From the NCBI RefSeq assembly GCF_000813005.1, contig NZ_JSYP01000024.1:62001-126000 (forward strand): a stretch of 64,000 bases of DNA, written 5' to 3'. Positions 35,086-42,833 of this stretch are shown piece after piece. The position numbers were made by a program, and so were the translations under genes. The notes beneath the pieces were generated by a model. That model was not told where the DNA came from. It saw only the letters and a list, made by a program, of their open reading frames with translations, and did no database searches. The DNA comes from Flavobacterium sp. KMS. GTDB lineage: Bacteria; Bacteroidota; Bacteroidia; Flavobacteriales; Flavobacteriaceae. Position 1 is the first letter of the stretch. Every line of letters starts with the position of its first letter.

Positions 35086-35166
35086 AAATAGTCGCTCAAA
35101 GCCTTCAAAAAAACTGGACCATAAGCAAAACTTAAAACTGGATTATCATCATCATCCACAACTACT

Positions 35167-35174
35167 TACCTTTG
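35167..35174 (+). promoter_or_regulatory. -7 box directly at the start of the PLP-homeostasis gene
   Basis: TACCTTTG is a full match to TAnnTTTG and ends four bases before the ATG at 35179. If used, transcription would begin at or very near the start codon, giving a leaderless mRNA. The -33 TTG is not evident. Confidence 0.45.
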
Positions 35175-35178
35175 TATT

Positions 35179-35910
35179 ATGAAAGATATGATAATTTCCA
35201 ATTTAAAACAGGTTCACGAGCGCATCGAAAATGCCTGTAAACTATCTGGTAGAAATGTATCAGATGTTCAGTTATTATTAGCAACCAAAACCGTTCCCGC
35301 CGATAAAATACGCATAGCCATTGAAGCTGGTGAAACTCTTATTGGCGAGAACAAAATGCAAGAACTACGAGATAAAGATTCAGGATTACAAGGATTAGAC
35401 ATCAAACGTCATTTTATTGGTCACTTACAAACCAATAAAATAAAAGATGTTCTAAAATATGTAACTTGTATTCAGTCTTTGGACAGACATAGCTTGGCTG
35501 AAGAACTTCACAAGCAATTACAAAACCAAGGAAGAAATCTAGATGTTTTTATACAAGTAAACACCTCATACGAAGAAAGTAAATTTGGGCTTCCGCCAAA
35601 AGACGTTGTTTCTTTTATCAGAGAAATAAAAAAATACGACACCCTGAATATTAAAGGTTTAATGACCATTGGTTTATTAGATGTAGAAAAAGAGAAAATG
35701 CAGCCATCACTTAGTTTACTCAGACAAATAAGAGATGAGATTTATGCAGAAGAAATTGAAGGTATTACCGAATTAAAACTTTCTATGGGAATGTCTCAAG
35801 ATCTTGAATTGGCTATAGCCGAAGGTTCTAATATAGTTAGAGTTGGAACATCTATCTTCGGAAATCGATTTTTAGGAAAAGAAATCTGGAATGAGAATAT
35901 TGCAGAATAA
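35179..35910 (+). CDS. YggS/PROSC-family PLP-binding protein
   Basis: Cytosolic PLP-binding protein of 243 aa with the alanine-racemase-like barrel. Lys37 in LLLATKTV is the expected cofactor lysine. GENKMQEL, RHFIGHLQTNKIK, and the phosphate-binding SMGMSQDLELAIAEGSNIVRVGTSIFG are conserved. The family keeps free pyridoxal phosphate in balance and has no catalytic activity of its own. It precedes an AAA ATPase gene by 31 bases on the same strand. A -7 box abuts the ATG. Confidence 0.93.
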   Translation: MKDMIISNLKQVHERIENACKLSGRNVSDVQLLLATKTVPADKIRIAIEAGETLIGENKMQELRDKDSGLQGLDIKRHFIGHLQTNKIKDVLKYVTCIQSLDRHSLAEELHKQLQNQGRNLDVFIQVNTSYEESKFGLPPKDVVSFIREIKKYDTLNIKGLMTIGLLDVEKEKMQPSLSLLRQIRDEIYAEEIEGITELKLSMGMSQDLELAIAEGSNIVRVGTSIFGNRFLGKEIWNENIAE

Positions 35911-35941
35911 GACTTAATTTTGCATCAAATAAATAATTAAG

Positions 35942-36655
35942 ATGAATCTATACGAACTTACCGTAAACGATACCGAGAAAATTGCCTTGAATGATTTGCT
36001 TTTTAGCGAAGAAAACAAAACCGCTTTAGAACAAATAATAAAAGAACATCGCTATCTTGATGAATTAAAAAAATATAATCTTAAAGTAGATAATAAAATA
36101 TTCCTGCACGGGCATACTGGTTGCGGAAAAACAACCACTGCCAAAGCAATTGCAACGGCTTTAAACAAAAATATTGTCATCATAAATCTGAGCACATTAA
36201 TCAATGCGCGAATTGGAGAAACTTCCAAAAATATAAAAGCAATATTTGATAAAGCCATTCGTGAAAAGGCTGTTTTATTCCTAGATGAATTTGACCAAAT
36301 AGGAAAAAGTCGTGAAAGCGATGATAAAGATGTGGGCGAAATGCGTCGTTTGGTAAACACAATTATTCAGTTGATTGATTATTTCCCAGATGATAGCTTG
36401 CTTATTTGTGCAACAAACCATTATAATATCATAGATACGGCTTTATTGAGAAGGTTTCAGATACGACTGAAATTTGAAATGCCAGACGAGAACGAATTGG
36501 ATATATACTACGATAAACTATTAGCTTCTTTCCCATCGCATCTACAGGAAATTGAGCGTAAGTATAAAATTTCTTATGCCGAAGCAAAAGATTATATCAA
36601 CACTACAATGAAAAAACAAATCATTGAAGAATTAGAACTACAGAAATTATTTTAA
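35942..36655 (+). CDS. Stand-alone AAA ATPase
   Basis: ATPase of 237 aa consisting almost only of an AAA module. Walker A is GHTGCGKTT (residues 57-65), Walker B is VLFLDEFDQ (about 111-119), sensor 1 is in LLICATNH, and the Arg pair LLRRFQ fits the arginine finger. The module resembles the FtsH/Cdc48 class, but there is no protease domain, N-domain or membrane segment. The 55 residues before Walker A have no recognised domain. It may remodel a protein partner; none is evident except the upstream PLP protein, with which it is probably co-transcribed. Confidence 0.85.
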   Translation: MNLYELTVNDTEKIALNDLLFSEENKTALEQIIKEHRYLDELKKYNLKVDNKIFLHGHTGCGKTTTAKAIATALNKNIVIINLSTLINARIGETSKNIKAIFDKAIREKAVLFLDEFDQIGKSRESDDKDVGEMRRLVNTIIQLIDYFPDDSLLICATNHYNIIDTALLRRFQIRLKFEMPDENELDIYYDKLLASFPSHLQEIERKYKISYAEAKDYINTTMKKQIIEELELQKLF

Positions 36656-36741
36656 ACATATAAGCGATATAAGTCAATATAAGCATGACCATCAACGTTA
36701 GACTTAACTGAACTTATATCTCTTATATGGTTATTTTTTTT
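36655..36741 (+). terminator. Long hairpin terminator after the AAA gene
   Basis: AACATATAAGCGATATAAGT (36655-36674) pairs with ACTTATATCTCTTATATGGTT (36712-36732) with one mismatch and one bulge, followed by ATTTTTTTTG. The 37-nt loop is long for a terminator, so confidence is moderate. Confidence 0.55.
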
Positions 36742-36850
36742 GCAACAATCTCAAGTTTGAATAATGACTTATGCCGAAAACCAAAGATAGCATTAATATT
36801 TCTTCACAGAAAAAAACAAGATTATCTCCTGTTCAATTAAGAAAAATATA

Positions 36851-36868
36851 AATTTTCTTAAGAAAATT
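36851..36868. promoter_or_regulatory. Perfect 18-bp palindrome
   Basis: AATTTTCTTAAGAAAATT is identical to its reverse complement. It lies in the 381-base gap between the AAA gene and the ArsR gene, about 150 bases before the ArsR promoter. It could be an operator or chance in AT-rich DNA. Nothing else in the gap is recognised apart from the terminator and promoter listed. Confidence 0.35.
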
Positions 36869-37002
36869 CATTACCACGTTGGCGTTTTAAAGCCTCTATA
36901 AAACTCCCAAAAAGCCTAGAATATCTCATTATAACACTGACTTACAATCAGTTTCCCTTACTCTTTCTTCTCTTAAATATTTGCTAAATATTTTATCTGA
37001 TA

Positions 37003-37032
37003 TTGGCATATCGGAAAAAGTCGATACATTTG
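37003..37032 (+). promoter_or_regulatory. Promoter of the ArsR gene, placed for a leaderless mRNA
   Basis: TTG (37003-37005), 19 bases, TACATTTG (37025-37032): a complete Bacteroidota promoter. The ATG of the ArsR gene is four bases further on at 37037, so transcription should start at or next to the start codon. Confidence 0.65.
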
Positions 37033-37036
37033 CACC

Positions 37037-37336
37037 ATGGAACATATCGAAATTTTTAAAGCATTATCTAATAAGTCCAGACTACAAATGTTGGAATGGC
37101 TAAAAGACCCCGAACTAAACTTTCCTGGTCAAGAACCTTATGGTTTTGAGCATGGCGTATGTGTGGGACAAATACAAGCCAAAGCTGGACTTACGCAATC
37201 GACTGTTTCCGAATATTTATCTATTCTTCAGCGCGCAGGATTTATAGAATCTACACGTGTTGGACAATGGACATACTACAAACGCAATCAAAAAACATTT
37301 GCAGAACTAAGTAAAATAATTGAATTTAATTTATAA
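37037..37336 (+). CDS. ArsR-family regulator
   Basis: A 99-aa winged helix regulator. ALSNKSRLQMLEWLKD is the first helices of the fold, and AKAGLTQSTVSEYLSILQRAGFIESTRVGQWTYYKRN the recognition helix and wing. A single Cys (HGVCVG) is present, and the arsenic-binding CxC of classical ArsR is not. The longer loop PGQEPYGFEHGVCVGQ is typical of the subgroup found beside old yellow enzymes. The OYE gene follows after 12 bases, so the two form a unit, and this regulator likely senses a reactive compound that the enzyme removes. Confidence 0.88.
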   Translation: MEHIEIFKALSNKSRLQMLEWLKDPELNFPGQEPYGFEHGVCVGQIQAKAGLTQSTVSEYLSILQRAGFIESTRVGQWTYYKRNQKTFAELSKIIEFNL

Positions 37337-37348
37337 AAAAACATTGAT

Positions 37349-38455
37349 ATGAGTACAAATAGTCTATTTACGCCTTTTAAACTAAAAACGCTAGATCTTA
37401 AAAATAGAATCGTAATGGCGCCTATGACGCGTTCATTTTCTCCTAACGGAATCCCTACAGATGATGTAGCAAACTATTACCAAAAAAGAGCCGAAGGTGA
37501 AGTAGGTTTAATTTTATCTGAAGGAACTGTTATAAACAGACCTTCATCATCTAATGATGCAAATGTTCCTCACTTTCATGGTGATGAAGCACTTGCAGGA
37601 TGGAAAAAAGTAATTGATGGTGTTCATACTGTTGGCGGAAAAATGGGACCACAAATTTGGCACATGGGTATTATGGATAACCACCATTCAGGTTGGGTTC
37701 CTCCTGTTCCTTTTGAAGGGCCATCTGGATTAAACCGTCCAGGTTTTAGCAATGGTAACACCATGACTACAAAAGATATCGAAGATACAATTCTTGCTTA
37801 TGGTCAAGCTGCCGCAGATGCAAAGAGATTAGGTTTTGACTGTGTCGAAATACACGGTGCTCATGATTACCTTATCGATCAATTTTTCTGGGATGCAACA
37901 AACCACAGAACCGATGCTTACGGTGGAAAAACTCTTGCAGAACGTACTCGTTTTGCTGTAGAAGTAATTAAAGAAGTTAGAAAACAAGTAGGTGAAGATT
38001 TTGCAATTATCATCAGACTTTCACAATTTAAACCTGCTGATTACACTTATAAATTGGCTAAAAACGCACTAGAAATGGAAGCTTGGCTTGCTCCTCTAGT
38101 TGATGCTGGTGTAGATATTTTACACTGTTCACAACGTCGTTTTTGGGAACCAGAATTTGAAGGTAGCGACCTAAACTTTGCTGGATGGGCAAAAAAAATA
38201 ACAGGTATCCCAACAATTACTGTAGGTTCTGTAGGTCTTTCTAGTGATTTCTTTGGTGCATTTGCAGGCGAAAGTTCTCAACCAACATCTTTGGATGAAT
38301 TAACAAGACGTATGGACAGAGGAGATTTTGACCTAGTAGCGGTTGGAAGACCATTACTTTCTGACCCAAATTGGGTTGCTAAAATTAAAGCAGGAAAAAC
38401 CGAAGAACTAAAAGGCTTTAGCAAAGAAGCTCTAGGTCAATTGGTTATTGAATAA
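37349..38455 (+). CDS. Old yellow enzyme family NADH:flavin oxidoreductase
   Basis: FMN enzyme of 368 aa with the TIM-barrel OYE fold. LFTPFKLKTLDLKNRIVMAPMTRSFSPNG is the FMN-binding start, and CVEIHGAHDYLIDQFFWDATNHRTDAYGG contains the His pair and Tyr of the active site; DLVAVGRPLLSDPNWV binds the phosphate. Enzymes of this type reduce activated C=C bonds such as enones. It is transcribed with the ArsR regulator. The physiological substrate is not known. Confidence 0.92.
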   Translation: MSTNSLFTPFKLKTLDLKNRIVMAPMTRSFSPNGIPTDDVANYYQKRAEGEVGLILSEGTVINRPSSSNDANVPHFHGDEALAGWKKVIDGVHTVGGKMGPQIWHMGIMDNHHSGWVPPVPFEGPSGLNRPGFSNGNTMTTKDIEDTILAYGQAAADAKRLGFDCVEIHGAHDYLIDQFFWDATNHRTDAYGGKTLAERTRFAVEVIKEVRKQVGEDFAIIIRLSQFKPADYTYKLAKNALEMEAWLAPLVDAGVDILHCSQRRFWEPEFEGSDLNFAGWAKKITGIPTITVGSVGLSSDFFGAFAGESSQPTSLDELTRRMDRGDFDLVAVGRPLLSDPNWVAKIKAGKTEELKGFSKEALGQLVIE

Positions 38456-38461
38456 TTTTTT

Positions 38462-39146
38462 TAAGGTTCTGAGAAACAAAGGTTCTAAGGCACTGAGAAA
38501 CTGAGAATAAAACATTTATTTAACCATAGATTAAAGGATTTTTCACCATTAAGTTATTAAGAAAAATTAAGCTAAAACCTTAATGAAACTTAATGCCTTA
38601 ATGGTTAAACTTTTTGCCACAGATTATAAAGATTAAATGGATTTTCTGTATTGTCTATATATGGAACGCGGATAACACGGATTTGCCAAAGCAAAGACGC
38701 GGATAAAAACAGATTTTACCATTAAGGAATAAAGAAAAATTAAGCTCAATCCTTAATGAAACTTAATGCCTTAATGGTAAAACTTTTTTGACACTGATAA
38801 TAAATATTTTTCACCATTAAGAAATAAAGAAAAACTAAGCTTAATCCTTAATGAAACTTAATGCCTTAATGGTTAAACTTTTTTGACACTGATAATAAAT
38901 ATTTTTCACCATTAAGAAATAAAGAAAAATTAAGCTCAATCCTTAATGAAACTTAATACCTTAATGGTAAAACGTTTTTTGATACTGATAATAAATATTT
39001 TTCACCATTAAGAAATAAAGAAAAATTAAGTTTAATCCTTAATGAAACTTAATGCCTTAATGGTTAAACTTTTTTGACACTGATTGTAAATCTTTGCTCC
39101 CGACGCTTCGGGATTGCGTAAATCATTGCGCTCTTTGCGGTTAAAC
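38462..39146. repeat. Large repeat mosaic with a four-copy 95-bp hairpin array
   Basis: The 712-base gap is made of repeats. It has a GGTTCT(G/A)AG element (38462-38510), a single hairpin repeat (38545-38605), an ATTGTCTATAT/GGAACGCGGATAACACGGAT element (38663-38712), then four tandem units with ACCATTAAG at 38718, 38813, 38908 and 39004 (periods 95, 95, 96) up to about 39075, and finally a CGCAAAG element (39085-39146). Each tandem unit has the ACCATTAAG...CCTTAATGG hairpin and the conserved spacer GACACTGATAATAAATATTT. There is no gene. Confidence 0.9.
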
Positions 39147-39167
39147 AAAATATTAAAATAAAACACA

Positions 39168-39905
39168 ATGGAAATAATAGGAACACCTAAAATGAAAGTA
39201 GAAGTTTGGAGCGACATCATGTGTCCGTTTTGCTACATTGGAAAACGAAATTATGAAACGGCTCTTAACAAATTTACAGATAATAAAAACATCGAAATTG
39301 TTTGGAAAAGTTTTCAGCTTGACCCAAACATTCCAGAGCATTTTGATAAAAAAGAAAATGTTTACGAATATCTTGCTAACAGAAAAGGAATTAGCTACGA
39401 AGATTCAGTAAGAATGCACCAAGGAGTTGTTCAAACTGCAAAAAACGCAGGATTAGAATATAACTTTGATAATGCTGTTGTTGCAAACTCTTTCAACGCA
39501 CACCGAATGATTCAACTGGCAAAAACAAAGAGACTTGGTGATCAAGCCGAAGAACGTTTGTTTTATGCTTATTTCACAGAAGGAAAAAACTTTGGAGATC
39601 CAAAAGTTTTAGAAGAATTAGGAAAAGATATTGGTTTAACTACCGAAGATGTAAAACTATCTTTAACAGATAATCAATATGCCGATAAAGTAAAAGGTGA
39701 TGTTCAGGAAGCACAAGAACTTGGGATAAATGGAGTTCCGTTTTTTATCTTTAATCGTAAATATGCTATTAATGGCGCACAAGCTCCTGAAACATTTTTA
39801 CAAACATTAGAAAAATCATTCACAGAATGGAGAAAAGATAATCCTGCTACAAAATTGGATATAATCGACGGTCAGTCTTGTACTCCCGATGGAAATTGTA
39901 TGTAA
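39168..39905 (+). CDS. DsbA-family (FrnE-like) oxidoreductase
   Basis: Thioredoxin-fold protein of 245 aa with an inserted helical domain. The redox motif CPFC (Cys19, Cys22) is in DIMCPFCYIGKRNYE, and the cis-Pro loop is in NGVPFFIFNRKYAINGAQ. The FrnE group has general disulfide oxidoreductase activity and protects against oxidative stress. The last residues include a Cys pair (CTPDGNC) like other FrnE proteins. No signal peptide is seen, so it is cytosolic. It has its own terminator. An internal ATG nine codons on is a possible alternative start. Confidence 0.88.
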   Translation: MEIIGTPKMKVEVWSDIMCPFCYIGKRNYETALNKFTDNKNIEIVWKSFQLDPNIPEHFDKKENVYEYLANRKGISYEDSVRMHQGVVQTAKNAGLEYNFDNAVVANSFNAHRMIQLAKTKRLGDQAEERLFYAYFTEGKNFGDPKVLEELGKDIGLTTEDVKLSLTDNQYADKVKGDVQEAQELGINGVPFFIFNRKYAINGAQAPETFLQTLEKSFTEWRKDNPATKLDIIDGQSCTPDGNCM

Positions 39906-39930
39906 AACCAATTTAGCTAAAAATCATATA

Positions 39931-39976
39931 AATAAGTCTTCAGTTTTAAATCAAAGCTGGAGACTTATTATTTTAT
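39931..39976 (+). terminator. Terminator after the FrnE-like gene
   Basis: AATAAGTCTTCAG and CTGGAGACTTATT form a stem with a G-T or single mismatch, followed by ATTTTAT. It lies 25 bases past the stop codon. Confidence 0.7.
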
Positions 39977-40070
39977 AGATAAGTCAATGCATTTGAATCT
40001 AATTCATTAAATTTATTCTTCTAAAGTAAAACTTCAACTTTGATCTTTTCATTTAAATAAAATTCTAAAT

Positions 40071-41351
40071 ATGAATAATAGTGATAAAATAAGAAAAGTT
40101 GCCATTGTAGGATACAACAGAATTCCTTTTGCAAGAGCAAATACTGCTTACGCAAAAGTAGGAAATCAAGATATGATGATTGCTGCTCTTAACGGATTAA
40201 TAGAGAAACACAAGCTACAAGGAAAACTACTTGGTGAAGTTGCTGGTGGTGCAGTTATCAAACATACATACGACAGTAATCTTATAAGAGAATGTGTAAT
40301 GAAAACGGCTCTTGATCCTGCTACTCCTGCTTGCGATTTGCAACAAGCCTGCGATACAGGAATAGAAAGTGCCATTTATATAGCCAATAAAATAGCACTC
40401 GGGCAAATTGAATCTGGAATAGCTGGTGGAGTTGACTCTATAAGTGATATACCCATGGCGGTAAGCGAAAATTTGAGAAAGATATTGCTTGATGCGCGAA
40501 AAGAGAAATCATTGGGAGGCAAAATAAAACAGTTTTTTAAACTTCGTCCAAAAGATTTTACTCCTTTAGTTCCTAGAAACGAAGAATCTCAAACGGGACT
40601 TTCTATGGGCGGCCATACAGAAATTACAGCCAAATACTATAAAATTTCAAGAGAAGACCAAGACAATCTAGCGCTAGAAAGTCATTTGAATATGGCAAAG
40701 GCTTATGACGAAGGTTTTTTTGATGATATGATTACTCCTTTTCAAGGACTTAATAAAGACAATAATTTAAGAAGAGATAGTACTATAGAAAAACTAGCAA
40801 AGCTTCCTCCTGCATTTGATAAAGTAAATGGAACACTTACTGCTGGTAACTCTACTCCTCTTACCGATGGAGCGTCTTGCATACTTTTGGCAAGTGAAGA
40901 ATGGGCGAAAGAACAAGGACTTCCTATCCTCGCCTATATTACTTTTGCTGAAGTTGCCGCCATAGAATATGTAAAAAACCAACAGAATCTTTTATTAGCT
41001 CCTTTGTTTGCAGCAAACAGAATGCTCGATAAAGCTGGATTAACGTTACAAGATTTTGATTATTATGAAATTCACGAAGCATTTGCAGCACAAGTTTTAG
41101 CATCATTAAAAATTTGGGAAAGCCCTGAACTCAGCAAAGAAATAGGATTAAAGAAATCTCTTGGTGCAATCGACAGAAATAAACTTAATGTAAAAGGAAG
41201 TAGTCTTGCTGCAGCACATCCTTTTGCCGCTACTGGCGGAAGAATAATTGGTGTAATGGCAAAACTACTTAACGAAAAAGGTTCTGGAAGAGGCTTTATA
41301 TCTATTTGCGCAGCTGGCGGACAAGGAATAACAATGATTATTGAAAAATAA
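40071..41351 (+). CDS. Acetyl-CoA C-acyltransferase (thiolase, FadI-like)
   Basis: Thiolase of 426 aa that cleaves or condenses beta-ketoacyl-CoA in fatty acid metabolism. Catalytic Cys94 is in QQACDTGIES, the His of YEIHEAFAAQVLAS and the C-terminal Cys of ISICAAGGQGITM are in place, and GNSTPLTDGASCILLASEEWA and SLAAAHPFAATGGRI are family signatures. The loop region near residue 165 (PKDFTPLVPRNEE) resembles the FadI type used with anaerobic or long-chain beta-oxidation. It is followed by a DoxX gene after five bases. No fadJ partner is adjacent. Confidence 0.92.
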   Translation: MNNSDKIRKVAIVGYNRIPFARANTAYAKVGNQDMMIAALNGLIEKHKLQGKLLGEVAGGAVIKHTYDSNLIRECVMKTALDPATPACDLQQACDTGIESAIYIANKIALGQIESGIAGGVDSISDIPMAVSENLRKILLDARKEKSLGGKIKQFFKLRPKDFTPLVPRNEESQTGLSMGGHTEITAKYYKISREDQDNLALESHLNMAKAYDEGFFDDMITPFQGLNKDNNLRRDSTIEKLAKLPPAFDKVNGTLTAGNSTPLTDGASCILLASEEWAKEQGLPILAYITFAEVAAIEYVKNQQNLLLAPLFAANRMLDKAGLTLQDFDYYEIHEAFAAQVLASLKIWESPELSKEIGLKKSLGAIDRNKLNVKGSSLAAAHPFAATGGRIIGVMAKLLNEKGSGRGFISICAAGGQGITMIIEK

Positions 41352-41356
41352 AACAA

Positions 41357-41812
41357 ATGAAAAACACACAACAAATTGCTCAAATATTCTTAAGACTGGC
41401 TTTAGGAATTGGTTTTATATTACCTGTAATGGATCGTTTAGGAATGCTTGGCGCTCCGGGAGAACCAAATGTTGGTTGGGGAAATTGGGCTAATTTTGTA
41501 GATTATACCAACTCTTTAATGCCTTATCTCAATCATGATATTGCCAACGTAATGGGAATCATTGCAACGCTGGCAGAGGTTTTATTTGGTGTGCTACTAA
41601 TTATTGGTTTTAAGACCAAATTATCTGCTTATGGTAGCTTTGCATTAACGTTATCTTTTGCTTTAAGCATGCTTATTTTTGCTGGATACAGAGCGCCATT
41701 TAATTATTCGGTATTTACAGCAAGTGCAGCTTCTTTGCTATTAGCTTCAATTCCTGTTTATAATTGGAGTATCGACAAATTACTATCTAAAATGAAATTA
41801 ATCGTTTTATAA
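41357..41812 (+). CDS. DoxX-like membrane protein
   Basis: Small integral membrane protein of 151 aa with four hydrophobic helices (about 7-27, 57-80, 84-105 and 110-128). The ALGIGFILPVMDRLGMLG start and GIIATLAEVLFGVLLIIGFKTKLSAYGSFALTLSFA are DoxX-family features. The family is linked with oxidoreductase and thiosulfate metabolism in some organisms, but its function here is unknown. It starts five bases after the thiolase and converges with the next gene at a one-base gap (41813). Confidence 0.8.
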   Translation: MKNTQQIAQIFLRLALGIGFILPVMDRLGMLGAPGEPNVGWGNWANFVDYTNSLMPYLNHDIANVMGIIATLAEVLFGVLLIIGFKTKLSAYGSFALTLSFALSMLIFAGYRAPFNYSVFTASAASLLLASIPVYNWSIDKLLSKMKLIVL

Positions 41813-41813
41813 A

Positions 41814-42728
41814 TTAACTGCACTTTGTCATTGGAATCTCTTTTTGTTTATTTTTAAAAAGATGATGTGAATTAAAAACAAGTACCGAGATAAAAATGAT
41901 TCCGTATGATAAAATTTGCAACGGTCCGCTTTGCTCATGATATACAAAAGTCGCCAACCCAAAAGCAATCATAGGATTAATATTTAGTAACATTCCTACT
42001 GTAGATGAGTTAAGACCTGTAAGTGCAAATAAGTTTAGTAATAATGGGAAAATAGTGAAGCCCAAAGCAATTATTTCGATACATAGATAAAAGTTAAACT
42101 CCGTTGGAATTGGTCCACTATATGCAGGGAAAAATGGCAATAAAAACAATGCCGATAAAGTGATATGAAAAGTAAGCACAATAAATTTATCAAATCCAAT
42201 ATTTACTCTTTGGCTAACTAAATAACTCGCATAAGTCAGACCTATTACGATACTAAAAACCATATCCATTATATTAGCATACGATAAAAGCAAACAGCCT
42301 GTTACGCTTAATCCTACTGATATCCATTGCGTTTTAGAAAGTTTTTCATGCAAAATAAAATAAGCCAACAATGTGGTTAAGATTGGGCAAACTAAGTAAG
42401 CAAGTGATGTTGCCTTAACGCTCACATGATTCATTACATAAATAAATGTAAACCAGTTGGCTGTTAAAAATATACTTCCGCCAATATTTAATAAAATGGT
42501 TTTACGCTTTTTTGAGAGTGGCAATGCTTTAAAAGTTTCGATGGCATCTTTTACTCTTTTTCGTTTAAAAAGAAAGGTTATCAGCAACAATAATATACTA
42601 CAACTAAAAACACGGTAGAACAAAATGTCTAAAGAAGCATAAGAATGTATTGGTTTTAATACCAGACTAAAAAAACCCCAGATTGTATATGCCGTAATGG
42701 CTGCCAAGTAATATTTTGTGCTTTTCAT
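41814..42728 (-). CDS. EamA-family transporter (RarD-like)
   Basis: Inner-membrane drug/metabolite transporter of 304 aa with ten helices in two EamA repeats. AITAYTIWGFFSLVLKPIHSYASLDILFYRVF and TANWFTFIYVMNHVSVKATSLAYLVCPILTTLLAYFILHEKLS are RarD-type signatures. It is divergent from the MocR-type regulator at 42834, which may control it. MocR regulators commonly control pyridoxal or amino-compound genes, so a substrate of that kind is plausible. It ends one base from the DoxX stop codon on the other strand. Confidence 0.88.
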   Translation of the reverse strand: MKSTKYYLAAITAYTIWGFFSLVLKPIHSYASLDILFYRVFSCSILLLLITFLFKRKRVKDAIETFKALPLSKKRKTILLNIGGSIFLTANWFTFIYVMNHVSVKATSLAYLVCPILTTLLAYFILHEKLSKTQWISVGLSVTGCLLLSYANIMDMVFSIVIGLTYASYLVSQRVNIGFDKFIVLTFHITLSALFLLPFFPAYSGPIPTEFNFYLCIEIIALGFTIFPLLLNLFALTGLNSSTVGMLLNINPMIAFGLATFVYHEQSGPLQILSYGIIFISVLVFNSHHLFKNKQKEIPMTKCS

Positions 42729-42833
42729 GGGAACTTTTATTTACATTTTGTAATACAGCAAATTTCTAGAAAATAAAATAGCAATACAGATACAGTTTTG
42801 TTAAATTGCAGCGCAACAGTTATCATTTTTAAA

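Noticed and set aside
38711-39075. Possible CRISPR array (regular repeats)
   Set aside because: Same reason: 95-96-bp units are conserved throughout, with no variable spacers and no cas genes.
39032-39220. ORF on the minus strand across the repeat array end
   Set aside because: It is built from repeat sequence and overlaps the start of the FrnE-like gene.
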